Shown piece after piece: positions 48,860 to 60,375 of a stretch of 64,000 nt of DNA. Position 1 is the stretch's first letter; each line of letters opens with the position of its first letter. The notes below the pieces were generated by a model, which worked only from the letters and a program-made list of their open reading frames with translations, searched no databases and had not been told where the DNA came from. Source of the DNA: Diogma glabrata (Eukaryota; Arthropoda; Insecta; Diptera; Cylindrotomidae); NCBI GenBank assembly GCA_963693315.1, contig OY856188.1:215706495-215770494 (forward strand). Direction: 5' to 3'. The translations under genes were made by a program, and so were the position numbers.

Positions 48860-49455
48860 CCTGTGCTGAAAACGAAAAAAGATTAGATTAAAGCAAACAA
48901 AAATTAATTTATGCATTTTCATATACATTACATGTACACTTTTCTACTATGGTAAATTAGTTTGCCCTTATCATTTATATTTAAATTTGAGTTTATTTGA
49001 GCCAAAAAAATTGGCAACCTGAATAGGTGGATTCATTTATGTTTATCTCGTTGTATGAATATAACCTTTTATTAAGTCGATGTGATATTTTGTGTAACAC
49101 CAAACCAGCCATTTAATATTTTGAATATGAATTTATAACTTATTTATACATTCTCGAATTATCAATTTTCTCTTTTATACAGAAAATAACAAAAAAAAAT
49201 CTGAACGTCTTAGCTAAGTTTAAAAGCATTTTTATGTAATTCTACATTAGGAAGTTTGTTATAATGTAAAAGTTATAGAATATCATGAAATTAGAATAAA
49301 GGTTGATTTTATCGTATTTTGAATTGATAAAATTAAATGATTTAAAGTTAATTTTGTTTTTCAAAAAACAAATTTTTTATTCACTTCATCTGTTATTTTT
49401 GAAGTTTGGTTTCAAATAATTTCAGACCAGCTTAATACTCAACAAAAGATGTATC
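48451..49455. other. No gene; a (TA)n tract at 48796-48857
   Basis: AT-rich DNA after the gap. The only distinct item is a TA microsatellite of about 60 bases. No ORF or domain was seen. Confidence 0.6.
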
Positions 49456-50119
49456 TTTTGGTAAAAAACACTGAAATCAGCAAGGTCTGGAAATGAGGTT
49501 TTAATTTTGTATATTTAGTTATTGGAATTTGTTGACATCAATAAAAAAAAATTTTCTGCGTTTTATTTTTTTTTTAACCCTGTCTTAAGATACAGGGTGT
49601 TGAAAAATCAAGAAATTGCTCGACCCTGGTGTATTGAAATGGCTCTACAGTCAAAATGTTATATAGCTCAAAATGTAGGTATTGAACAGAGCTAATCAAA
49701 ATAATAATTCACATTATATGACCTTGAACACTTTCTATTAGAAAAATAACGGTAAAAAATTCAAATTCGATTTTCTAGAAATGCATATTTTTTAAATTTT
49801 TTAATATGTGAAAGGTACATATGTTACTAACATTTTATAAAAAATTCAACAGGGGAAAATCCTTTGTTTTTTTTATTAATTTTGTTGCAACACGCCTTAA
49901 AATTTTTGATCATAAAAAAAGTGGAGTTAAAAAATTAACATTTTTTTTTGGATTTACATATATGTTTTTATAATAAATTTTTAATTTTAACTCAAAATAA
50001 ATATGTTACACATTTTTTATCATCTATTTAATTTTCCATTACTAAATTCCGTAGGGTTAGAATAACGTCTAGCTAAGATTGATCCATCATTTGTAGGAAT
50101 GTGTGAGTGATATGATATA

Positions 50120-50500
50120 CCCTCGTGTTCCAGGAATTGTTTTTAAATTGGCGTATCTATCAGCTAGTTGATTTCGTTTTGCAATGTAACCTGCCTCCGT
50201 TACATAGAAAAAATGCATGTTATCTTGAAAATTGTCTGGAGCTGCTGCCCAGTTAGATAACTTCAGAGGTATATATAATATAAGATAACTTCAGAGGTAT
50301 ATAATATAATTTGGTCGTTTTCTTTCTTAAGACTCGCTCTAGCTGCTTTTCTTTTTACTGTTTCTCCAATTCCATCACAAGGTCCTTTACCATGCGATGT
50401 TGCATGAAAATGCCACTTACATGCAATTTTGTAGTCATTCAAATGATGCAGGATCGTAGAAAAATAAATAATCCAATTTTTGAGCCATTTCGTTTTGTAT
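50120..50500 (-). pseudogene. Mirror copy of the transposon-protein C-terminal fragment
   Basis: On the minus strand this arm carries the same segment as 50567-50986: the CATTTTCATGCAACATCGCA-type coding block and the region encoding 'AAAPDNFQDNMHFF'. It lacks the first conserved block because of the deletion near the centre, and it has frameshifts. Confidence 0.6.
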
Positions 50501-50566
50501 TACGAACGAGTAATTTTCTCCAATATCGTAACTCACAAAAAATTCGCAAAACACAAAACACACTAC

Positions 50567-50986
50567 ACAAAAAATTGGATTATTTATATTTCTGATAGCA
50601 CTGCTTCACAATATAAAAATAAAAATAATTTTTCTACGATCCTGCATCATTTGAATGACTACAAAATAGCAAGTGAGTTGCATTTTCATGCAACATCGCA
50701 CGGTAAGGGACCTTGTGATGGAATTGGAGGAACAGTAAAATGAAAAGCAGCTAGAGCGAGTCTTAAGAAAGAATACGACAAAATTATATCAACACCTCTG
50801 GTGTTATCTAACTGGGCAGCAGCTCCAGGCAATTTTCAAGATAACATGCATTTTTTCAATGTGACGGAGGCAGGTTACATTGCAAAACGAAATCAACTAG
50901 CTGATAGATACGCCAATTTAAAAACAATTCCTGGAACATGAGGATATCACTCACACATTCCTATACAAATGATGGATCAATCTTAG
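50567..50986 (+). pseudogene. C-terminal fragment of an uncharacterised transposon-type protein
   Basis: One frame reads 'NWIIYISDSTASQYKNKNNF', 'HHLNDYKIASELHFHATSHG' and 'KGPCDGIGGTVK', then a TGA, 'KAARASLKKEYDKI', 'LSNWAAAPGNFQDNMHFF', 'VTEAGYIAKRNQLADRYA', a second TGA, and 'GYHSHIPIQMMDQS'. Both TGAs sit where Arg (CGA) would fit, so they look like single C-to-T changes. The pattern S-D-(x)4-Q-(Y/F)-K-N ... T-S-H-G-K-(x)2-C-D-G-(x)-G-G-T-V-K recalls a family of uncharacterised proteins repeated in insect genomes, apparently transposon-encoded. The Asp and His residues could be catalytic, but I cannot name the chemistry. Confidence 0.6.
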
Positions 50987-51705
50987 CTAGACGTTATTCT
51001 AACTCTACGGAATTTAGTAATGTAAAATTAAATAGATGATAAAAAATGTGTAAAATATTTATTTTGAGTTAAAATTAAAAATTTATTATAAAAACATATA
51101 TGTAAATCCAAAAAAAACTGTTAATTTTTTAACTCCACTTTTTTTATGATGAACAATTTTAAGGCGTGTTGAATAAAATTAATAAAAAAAAACAAAAAAT
51201 TTTTCCCTCCTGAATTTTTTATATAATGTTAGTAACATATGTACCTTTCACATATTAAAAAATTTAAAGAATATGCATTTCTAGAAAATCGAATTTGAAT
51301 TTTTTACCGTTATTTTTCTAAAAGAAAATGTTCAAGGTCATATAATGTGAATTATTATTTTGATTAGCTCTGTTCTTTACCTACATTTTGAGCTATATAA
51401 CATTAAAATCAGTTCAGTAGTTATGACTGTAGAGCCATTTCAATACACCAGGGTCGAGCAATTTCTTGATTTTTCAACACCCTGTATCTTAAGACAGGGT
51501 TTAAAAAAAATCCAATACCTAAATATACAAAATTAAAACCTCATTTCCAAAATTGCATGTTTTTTTGCTGATTTCACGTGTTTTTCACCTTTTTCAATAT
51601 TAACACTCATCTACAGTGTTAAAAATATTGACAATTGTCTACAAAATGAGTCTTTTGTTATGAATCTATTTATAATAATTCGTATTCCAAAACATTTCAC
51701 CAAGA

Positions 51706-51850
51706 AATAGTATATTAAGAAACTAGTTTCATAATCGACGATTTTATCGCACGCAATCTGTTTAGAAAACGACCCGCGCAGCGGGGAGTTTTCTAAAGGA
51801 TAAGTGCGATAAAACGTCTTATGAAACGAGTTTTTTATACTATTTTTTCT
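51706..51850. repeat. Palindromic MITE-like hairpin
   Basis: About 70-bp arms: AGTTTCATAATCGACG and TTTTATCGCAC on the left pair with GTGCGATAAAA and CGTCTTATGAAAC on the right, and AGAAAACGACCCGCGC with GCGGGGAGTTTTCT at the centre. Termini resemble those of the hairpin at 27474-27618. Confidence 0.7.
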
Positions 51851-52377
51851 ATTTTGCATTTTTTGTCTTGAAATTTAAAAAAATATTTTTTATGTTTTAA
51901 TGTTTTAAAGAAAATTTCTAAAAATTTCAATTCAAAATAGTAAGCTCTGCGTTTCATCATATTTCTATATATTTTTTTGTTGCAAAACTAGCTTTCATAA
52001 AATGTGTATTTTATTAAAATATAGTCAATTTGATATTTTGTTATTATTACTAATTATTTTAATTAATTAAAATATTTAACACTAATTTAGATTATTTTTT
52101 AATAATAAGATTAATTAATAAGAATAATTTTATTTATATAATTATTCGTTTTAACTTTCACTGACGTTTGTATGACCAATGTGACCAACTTTGAAAAACA
52201 AAACTTTGCGTATCTTAATGAAGGCCATTTCGATACGCATTTGGGTATCGAAATGACTTTATTTTAGACGCAAAATAGAAAAAATATATTGCTCTTAAGT
52301 CTTAACATTGATTACTTAGAAAAATCAAAATATCGGTTTCCAAAAGAATTAACAGATTTTTTTTTTCAATTTTTTAG
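51851..52377. other. Non-coding sequence upstream of the GPCR exon
   Basis: AT-rich; at 52229-52290 'GATACGCATTTGGGTATC' is a short inverted repeat, followed by GACGCAAAATAGAAAAAATA, similar to the hairpin termini. It ends in a polypyrimidine tract and AG at 52376-52377, so it reads as an intron before the first coding exon. Confidence 0.55.
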
Positions 52378-52741
52378 ATTTGCCAGCTATCAATCATGTC
52401 AAAAAATCATATAGGGAGAAACGAAAGGAATTGTAAATTTCGTATATAATCGTTATGATTAGAGACATGTCGCTATTGGCGACATCCTCTGATAGTGAAC
52501 ATGGTCTAAATTTTAACATAACTTCTCAGTTAGATGGTTATCATAACAACACAACATCACAGTTATCAGCAACATCAGTTGGCTCATCCACAATCTTGGA
52601 ACACGTAAAAGATGATAAAAACAGTTGGATTGAGTTAACAATATTATGTGTCAAGAGTTTAATTTTTGGAACAATTATTATTGGAGCTGTGTTGGGTAAT
52701 GCTCTTGTTATTATTTCTGTTCAAAGAAATAGAAAATTAAG
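52378..52741 (+). CDS. First coding exon of an aminergic GPCR, beta-octopamine-receptor-like
   Basis: The exon runs from acceptor TTTTTTAG to donor AAG|GTAATT. Translation starts at ATG 52455 and gives 95-96 codons. The N-terminus is hydrophilic with N-glycosylation sequons ('NFNITS', 'NNTTSQ'), as for an extracellular tail. It is followed by 'WIELTILCVKSLIFGTIIIG' and 'AVLGNALVIISVQRNRKLR', that is TM1 with the family A Gly-Asn motif and the first intracellular loop. Splicing right after 'RKLR' and the VIISV...RNRKLR wording fit insect beta-octopamine receptors, which couple octopamine to cAMP in neurons and muscle. Dopamine- or serotonin-type receptors are the alternative. Later exons (TM2 onward) are not in the window. 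This is the only intact host coding sequence seen. Confidence 0.7.
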
Positions 52742-53099
52742 GTAATTTTTGGTTTTCATTTGTAAATTTATATAAGTGTTTTGGTTTCTATGGAAACTGT
52801 CTTTTTTAAGTAAATAAAGATCCACTTATTATAAAAATTGCCTGACATGAAACCTAAAATTTTTGTTTGATTTTTGTTTATAAATTAAAGGTCATGTGTT
52901 TCATTGAACATGAAATTAGTAACTACAAAATGGTACACGTAAGCTTAATGCATGCTATTTACTAGTTTTAATTTCATAAATTTCGTGAAAATGTTTTTAT
53001 GAAAATAATTTGAACGAGGTCATTTTATTAACCTCAGCTGGTTTTCATTATGTTTCTTAAAATTGGCATCTACTTATAATTGGTTACATTTGAATGATT
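52742..53099 (+). other. Start of the GPCR intron
   Basis: Follows the donor at 52742. AT-rich with no ORF. The expected next exon (TM2 beginning with an ITNYF-like motif) was not found anywhere to the right, so the intron likely spans the remaining 11 kb. Confidence 0.55.
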
Positions 53100-54440
53100 C
53101 AAATCTGTTATTAGCTACGTTGGTCTGAAAGACCTAAGTATAACATTCCTGAGCCAAAGTGAAAATCTTACCCCCAGGTTTTGGCATTTCTCAACGGTTT
53201 AGATCTAACGATTCCAAAAAAGCAAAAAAAAAATGTAAGTCTGTCTGCCGGCCGGTCGTCACAACCGACAAAATCTAGAAAGCCGCTGAAGGGATTTTAA
53301 AAGTTTTGGTTTCTAAAAATAGGTATACTCAATGGTAAGAGCCGGAAGGACGATGTGTTCGATAACTTTACCGGAAGTGTGTCAAAAAATGGTCAAGTGA
53401 TTTAAATCAAGGAAATATTCATATTTTTTGCTTAAAAAACGTTCATTTTAAGTGATGACGAGTAGGAACAAAGAATGTGGAGAAATCTTGATGGTCGGGA
53501 TTAGTGTGTGAGATCAAAAACTAGATTATTGCATTAGAAGTTTGTCAACAAAATGTTCTCAAGTGTGTCAAAGGAATGATTTTCATGTATTTTTTTGGAA
53601 AAAAATAAAATTAGTATTGTATGAAACGAAATGTAATTGAACATGAAATTATTATTATTGAGAATTTTATTGCCTTATAAGTTTGTCAAAAAAATATTGT
53701 CAAGTGTGTCAAAAATATTATTTTCATTAATGTTTTAGCCAATTTTTTGGAAAAGAAATTTAATTTTTTGTATGACATGAAATGTAATTGAGCATGAAAT
53801 TGGACATGGAAATTTTTGAATTTGTTATAGTTTTTGGAATATTTTTGAAATTTTGAAAGAAAATTGTATTATTGATTTTGTAATAATTTTTGCAATATCT
53901 TTAGAATTTTTGAAAAAGTTAAATTTTTGATTTTGTTATAAATTTTGCAATACATTTTTAAAATTTTGAACAAAAACAGAATTTTTGAATATGTGAATTT
54001 TGAATTTTATATATATTTTTAAAATTTTGAAAAAAGTTTAAATTTTTGATTTTATTTAATTTTTACAATATGTTTGGAATTTTGAAAGAAATATGAATTT
54101 GTGATTTTGTAATATTTTCTCGAAACGTTAAATGAAATGGTTTTTGAGTAGTTTGCTGATTGTATCATCTTTTCACTAAATTATGTTAATTCATGATCTG
54201 TTATAATTTTCTGGCAGCGTATTGATGTTTTGTGTTAGTTTTGTAATAAATTTCTAAACAGAGATAAAGAAATACATGTACTTTAACAAAGAGTTTTTTG
54301 TTTGATAAACATCGCTGCTCAAAACTAAAAACAATGTCCTCATAAAAGTGTTTTGCCGAAAGCTATATCAAAATCCTTAACTCAGACCGAAGTCTTGATA
54401 TCTCAGAGCCTTGAGATTTCAGCCTCTTCATATTTTATCG
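53100..54440 (+). repeat. Dispersed repeat family, copy 3
   Basis: The best-preserved copy: 'AAGTATAACATTCCTGAGCC' and 'CTTACCCCCAGGTTTTGGCA' at the left, 'GGTAAGAGCCGGAAGGACGA' at 53331, repeated 'AAGTGTGTCAAAAAA' words, a short block of the A/T minisatellite (53800-54080), 'GATTGTATCATCTTTTCACT' and 'CATCGCTGCTCAAAACTAAA' at the right. Confidence 0.75.
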
Positions 54441-57400
54441 TTTCAATTTGTCAAAGCAATTTTCGCGAAACGTGCAAGGTTATTGTATTTCCAAACTGTT
54501 CTTTTTAGTTGACAGTAGTTTAAGCTTGAGTAAATCAGAATGTCTAGTGTCATCAAAATCGAATTAAGACTTAAGGAGGACTTAAAGTTATAGAAGTTTC
54601 AAAATTGTAGATTATGATGCAAGGACGTAAAATTAAAGTTTTTGGACGTATGTGGACCCATATTAAGTCCAAAATATCTTACGTCTGTTTGTCATATACT
54701 ATTTTTTATTCGCCGCAAGCAAAATTTAAAAAAAAATTGTTAAAGAAAAATCAAAATTAAAAATTTGCATAAATTTTGAAATAAAAATATGGTGAACTTC
54801 AATAGCGTTTGACCAAAATATTTGTTATTTTTTCAAACAAATTGTATAACTATGACAACAAAAAAGTAATAAATTTTTGAAACAACCTTTCAATTGTGCC
54901 TTGATAAAAAATTTTTATTTTTATATAACTTATACAAATTTAAATGTTTTTTACTTTTTTGGACATAACTATGACAAGAAAGGGTTAAAATGTGACACTA
55001 AGCCCGCAAATTACAGTAATAAAGTAACACTTTATTATGTAGATGAATAAAAAAATATTTATTATGGAAAACTTAATCTTTTTCCTACATTGTCCAAGTA
55101 CACTCAAAAGTTTTTAGCACTATGAAAAAAATACACTAGCTTTCAGAACTGTGTGAAACTACACCAAAACCTTATATACCGAGTTTCATGAAAATCGAAT
55201 GACAGAATCTGATTTGCTGTTAGGGGTGATTTTTTTTAATACTACTGAGTCAGAAATTGTAGAATCTGTTTCATAGCTTTCCGACTTTAGATTGAATAAA
55301 ACAATCTCTTTTACGAATTACAATTATATAGCTAATAAAGTAACTCCATACCACAATTTACATTACCTATTTGTAGTTAACATACTTTGTTTGTTCATAT
55401 TCTACAATCAAAAATGTTTAATATAATACATACAAACATAATTTATGTTTGTAGTGAAAAAAAATTATTTTTTAAAATGTCGAACATTATCGAGTCCTAC
55501 TGTTTTTTTGGGGAAAATAATTGTTATTATTCTTACGATTTTTCGGGTGTTTGCTTTCATGTTTATATCAAAATTTTCTTGTCAAACATAAATATTGACA
55601 AATTGAAATGAGCCTTTAAAAACAATTTAATGGATTTGATCAAAAATAGATTATTATGGTTTTGTTTTTATATAAAGTTGTGTTTCTATTTTAATTTCTT
55701 GGTTATCTTGTTATGTAGGTTGAAGAAGGTGTTTGAATAAATCAAGAGACTGAATCTGATTACAAAACACTTAAAATTTTATTAATTGAATTTTTATTAA
55801 ATTAAATTATTTTTTTTTTCTATTTTAAATCATCGAATTTTTAAATTATTCTTAACAATTTAATTTCCATTAGCAAATTAAATATTGATTAACAATATTA
55901 CTTGTCTAAAATCATTATAGTTTCATGTATGATTGGAATTCATGTTTTTGTAACACGAACAATTTATTTATAGAATTTCTTATAGCCTAACATCTGATAA
56001 CGTAATTATTAATGAAAAATTAAAGTAAAATTAAACGCAAAATACACGAATATGCTACATTTTTGGCAATTTTCTATTTTTATTTGACATGAAAATAAGA
56101 AAAACTTTGGGTTAAATTTATTTTCTATTAACCATAATTTGATTTAGTTTTATTTCTCCTTCTGTATTTTGGTATGGTTTATCAGCTTTAATAATAAAAA
56201 AAATTCCTGAGCTGTTCGTTACGTTACACATGGTGAAAAATTTAAGATAAACTTAGAATTATTTTTGATTTGATTTGAAAAATATTGAAAGCTTTTCACG
56301 ATTTACTCTAATACGGTATTGATGCCGACAATTGACAAATATCGTATTGGATTAATCTAAAGAGATTGCTTTTTTATACGAATGAAATGCAAATCGACCT
56401 ATATCATTCGATATGAAATAAATTGACCTACGTCATTGTCTTCAAGAACATACAAAAAGAACAACATTTCAATTTCTCAGAGCGACATTATTATTAAAAG
56501 AATACAAGTAAGAAGAATTGGGTTTTGTGTATAGTACCAAATTTTCTAGAGTAAAGGTATTAATAGCACGAACTAGTGAAAAATTGAATAAAAAAGGGTA
56601 TGAATAGGCCAATAAAGAATAAATTATAGTTTTGTATGGAACGCGATATATTGTAAATCAATAAAGTAAAACGAGTAAGTAATAGTAAGAAAGTATATGT
56701 ATGTGTTTGTTATTATTGTCACTGTGTTTTACTGGAAGGTTCTGTAACTATTTTTATTACTTCCCTTTACATATATTTAGTTTTTATATCATTAAGTAAA
56801 TTTCACTGTTTTTAAGGGCTAGTCTAATGTTAATTGCAAAGCATTCTTATGCTCAAAATACATGTGCAGCATTCTGCCCATGTATTTTGAGCATTATACA
56901 GCCAAATTCAATAACTGTGGAAACCAAAATGAATCGTTAGTTCAACAAAAAGCTCAATTATCAAACACGATGGTTTTCCCCAAATCTTGTTCAACAACAT
57001 CAAATTATATTTTTTGACTAGTTAGACACTTCCTTTTTTTTTTGTTTCAAATGTTAAACTAATTTTCAGCTTTATCCTTCGAAATTTATATATTGTCCTA
57101 AATAGCGTGCTGAACTTTGTTAGAAATCTGATGCAACAAATTTTTCATTTTAATTTTCGACCTATACTTAACACACACTGAAATATGCCTGTGACTGAAA
57201 TAGATACCTAAAATATTTATGAAATATTTTTAAGGATCAGTATTTTTATTTATTTATTTATGTACTTTGGATTTATCAATTTTAAGATTTCATTGTACTA
57301 AAAACCTAAATTAAAATGGAGTAGTCTGAGATTAATTTACATTTCATGTGTATATTTATATTAATCACAATGTAAAATTTTAAATATTAACCATAAAAAA

Positions 57401-60375
57401 GTGAAATTATTGGACTTAATTTTCCCTTTATTTTTATGATACTTGGAAGCTTTTATGTATGTTTGTGCTTTGCGTGTTTAAAAACAACCCAATGAGCTAC
57501 CAGCAAAAGGTCTTACAATTTTCATCATATAATAAAAATTAATTCAAGACAGCCGGCACCCTTGTTTTTATGTAGAAATAAAAACAATTTTTTTTCAAAT
57601 TAATTGTTTAATAATTAAATAAAAAACTTTTGCCACCCCCAATCTTTAAAAACTCGATAAAATTGTTCGTTTTGTAAATTATTTATTTTAAATAAAAAAA
57701 ATTGATTCTTTACACTCTAAGCTTATTTTTCATTTCTGTCTTTCAATAAATAATATTTTAATCAATGTTAGACTTTATGTTTGCCAAGGTTAAGAGTTAT
57801 GTTGTATTATTGAGTTTTTTATTACCATTTATTTTCCTTTTAGTCCTTCGATTTTATGTTTGTGTTGGAGCCATGCCAAGGTCAACTAGGAACACTACAA
57901 ATTTATATACATATTTTGATATTGATATAGAAGATAAAAACAGATGACCTTTAATGATTATAATTTGTATATGTTTTTATATATCGAGAGTTAAGCAAAT
58001 AATTTTCTTTTTATTGTTTTAGTTTATTACGGTTATAATTACAATTGAAACACATAAGATTATTTTTATTGTATTTTCTGTGCAAGAGATATTAAAAAAA
58101 TGTTTATTATGAGAGACACATTTTATCTTGACAACTATAAATCATGATAAATACAAAAAGCTTTATGTCCAAAAATATTATAGTTGCTTGTTTACAAATA
58201 ACCTTAGATTTATTATCATCCAATTTAATCATACCAATGAGAAGATCCTTGGGTTTATATGAAATCTTCTAATAATAATCTTTTAACCTACCACCTAGAA
58301 GCTTTTTGTTATAAATCTTTTGTTTAAAAGGTGACAGACACTAAGAATAATAACAAAATGAAAAATAAACAAAAGCAAAAACAATCCTTGATAAATATTC
58401 AAAATAGAAGGAACGATTAATCTCTAAATCTCTTTATTTGTATCTTTAAATAAAAATGTTAAATGTTTACCATCCACCTTAATTGAAATTTAGTGGTGTA
58501 ATGACAAGAAAAAAAACTGAATAAATTTTTAAATTTTTATGTTCATTTTTTATAATTTCATTGGGATTAAAGGACTTTCGATTTAGGGTTTTATTTTATT
58601 TTAAAAAAAATTATAAAAATTCAATTACTCATTAAAAGTAAAAGTTTTATAATTAATTTAAAAATGTTTATATATTAAAATTCTGCTAACCTTAAAACCG
58701 TTTGCTGTTAATTTCCTTGATTATTACTGGAATTTATGTATTATTGAACTTTTTCGAATAAGACATAAAAATGGATTGAACGATTATGATGTTTTATGTG
58801 ACAAGCTGTGTTTGTAGGTGAATAAATTTTAACTTTGGCAAATCGGGACACCAATTACCAAAGAAGGGGGGGTGGGAGGTATGTCTTTATGAAGCAACAA
58901 AAATTTTTGTAGAACGAAAAATTGCATTCTAATATATTTTTTTTTAATTTCAAGATAAGTGCAACGTACAAAATACAAATATAATAAATAAAAAAAATTA
59001 TGTATAGTATTATTTTATTCTTCGGAATATTTCTTATTTACGTAAATTTTTTTTAGGAGGAATTACTATTGCTGTTTAATACGTCATGAAATATTCCACA
59101 AGAATTTGTTAAATTATTTTGCACACATAAAATGGATTTTTAAGTCTCTAGTATAGTTTCTGCTCAAAAAATGTCGTATCGAGATGCTCTAGAAAGATCT
59201 GTCATCTTGAACTCTCAAATCTCGAAGACTTATTTCCCCATATTGGAGAGGAATATTGTCGAGAATTTCGAAATTTAACAAACAACTATGAATACGATTC
59301 AAATCTACAACAAAATGAACTTTTAGATGACTATTCCGGACGCCAAACCGTCCTGGTATACATGCTGCTTACAACTTTTCCGAATAAAAAACTTAGCCGC
59401 TTTAATTTGGAATCAACTTTATTTTATTTGATATCAATTTTAACAAAAGGAAGTTCTTTTTCACTTAACCCGTTGACGGTTTAAATCCCTTAGTTTTACT
59501 AAAAGTATTCTTAAGTTTGAAGTAATTTATTCTATTTTGGAGGAGAGTGTTAGTATATAAATATATTAATTTATTATTTGGGGAAATAAAAGGAAAGGGC
59601 GTGATAATCAAATATTTATTAAGTCCCAACGGCAAACAGTGTTAATTATTTAAATAAAAATTATAATTTGCAAAAACTCATACATTAATCCAAATCAATT
59701 ATTTTGTTTAAAATAATTGGTATATGCAAGCACAAAAATTCTTCTGCTGAATTTTGACGAGTTTGTATATATTTGGAAATAAGGTTGTTGGATATAATTA
59801 ATGATTGGGAAATGGAAATTGAGAAACGTAGGATCTCACATGACAATTTACTATTAATCAATATATGAAAATACGAGTAACGATTTCCAAAATTGGAGTA
59901 ACTGTAAAATTATTTAAAAACTCGCCAGTTCGCAATAATATTTTGCAAAATAATATAAAACAATTGACTAAGGAGCGAGAAACGAGTTGCAATTACTCCT
60001 GGACTGCAAGACTAGATGGAATTCCTTTGAAACCATAATTGACAGGTTTTTTCGAGTCAAAGCAGCAGTTGTAAAAACTTTAAATTTTTTAATTTAAATC
60101 ATTTATGAAATAAAAAAACAAATTGATGTGGTTGATTTAAATATTTTGAGTGCCATTCAAATAGCCCCAAAATCAAAAAAAAATTCTCCACCGTCAGGAT
60201 ACCTCATTATTATCTGCAGATGGAATCCTAAAATTGCTATTCAAATCTCTTCGGAAAAATAATTCAGAAATATGTAACCTCCAAATTGTTGGGTGAGTTT
60301 TCTGCATAGGATCTTGATGAAACTTTGGCAAATGATACAGGTTCACTTGAAAATAGAAGATCTGGATTCATTTTA
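54441..60375. other. Long AT-rich stretch, probably intron, without recognised genes
   Basis: About 5.9 kb with stops in all frames. Small open stretches (55387-55611, 57765-57947) have no recognised domain. A TGTATTTTGAGCAT word and its inverse lie at 56850-56895 (a ~15-bp hairpin, ATGCTCAAAATACATG / CATGTATTTTGAGCAT). Nothing else stands out. Confidence 0.5.
57765..57947 (+). CDS. Weak candidate: small ORF with one membrane segment
   Basis: Sixty codons from ATG: a basic start, 'YVVLLSFLLPFIFLLVLRFY' as a strong membrane helix, then 'VCVGAMPRSTRNTTN'. The Pro-containing helix followed by basic residues loosely recalls TM5 of an amine GPCR, which is curious beside the GPCR exon, but the order of exons and the lack of clean splice sites argue against it. 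More likely a chance ORF. Confidence 0.15.
   Translation: MLDFMFAKVKSYVVLLSFLLPFIFLLVLRFYVCVGAMPRSTRNTTNLYTYFDIDIEDKNR

Larger units (their letters stand above)
49456..51590. mobile_element. Nearly complete ~2.1-kb palindrome of an unclassified transposon
   Basis: The left arm 49456-50540 and right arm 50575-51590 are inverted copies, interrupted by small indels. Outer blocks include GAAATCAGCAA, GAAATGAGGTTTTAATTTTG, CCTGTCTTAAGATACAGGGT (itself palindromic) and GACCCTGGTGTATTGAAATG. Both arms encode the same C-terminal protein segment, reading towards the outer ends. It looks like two inverted copies of one element end joined head to head, with the left arm lacking about 40 bases near the centre. 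Confidence 0.8.
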
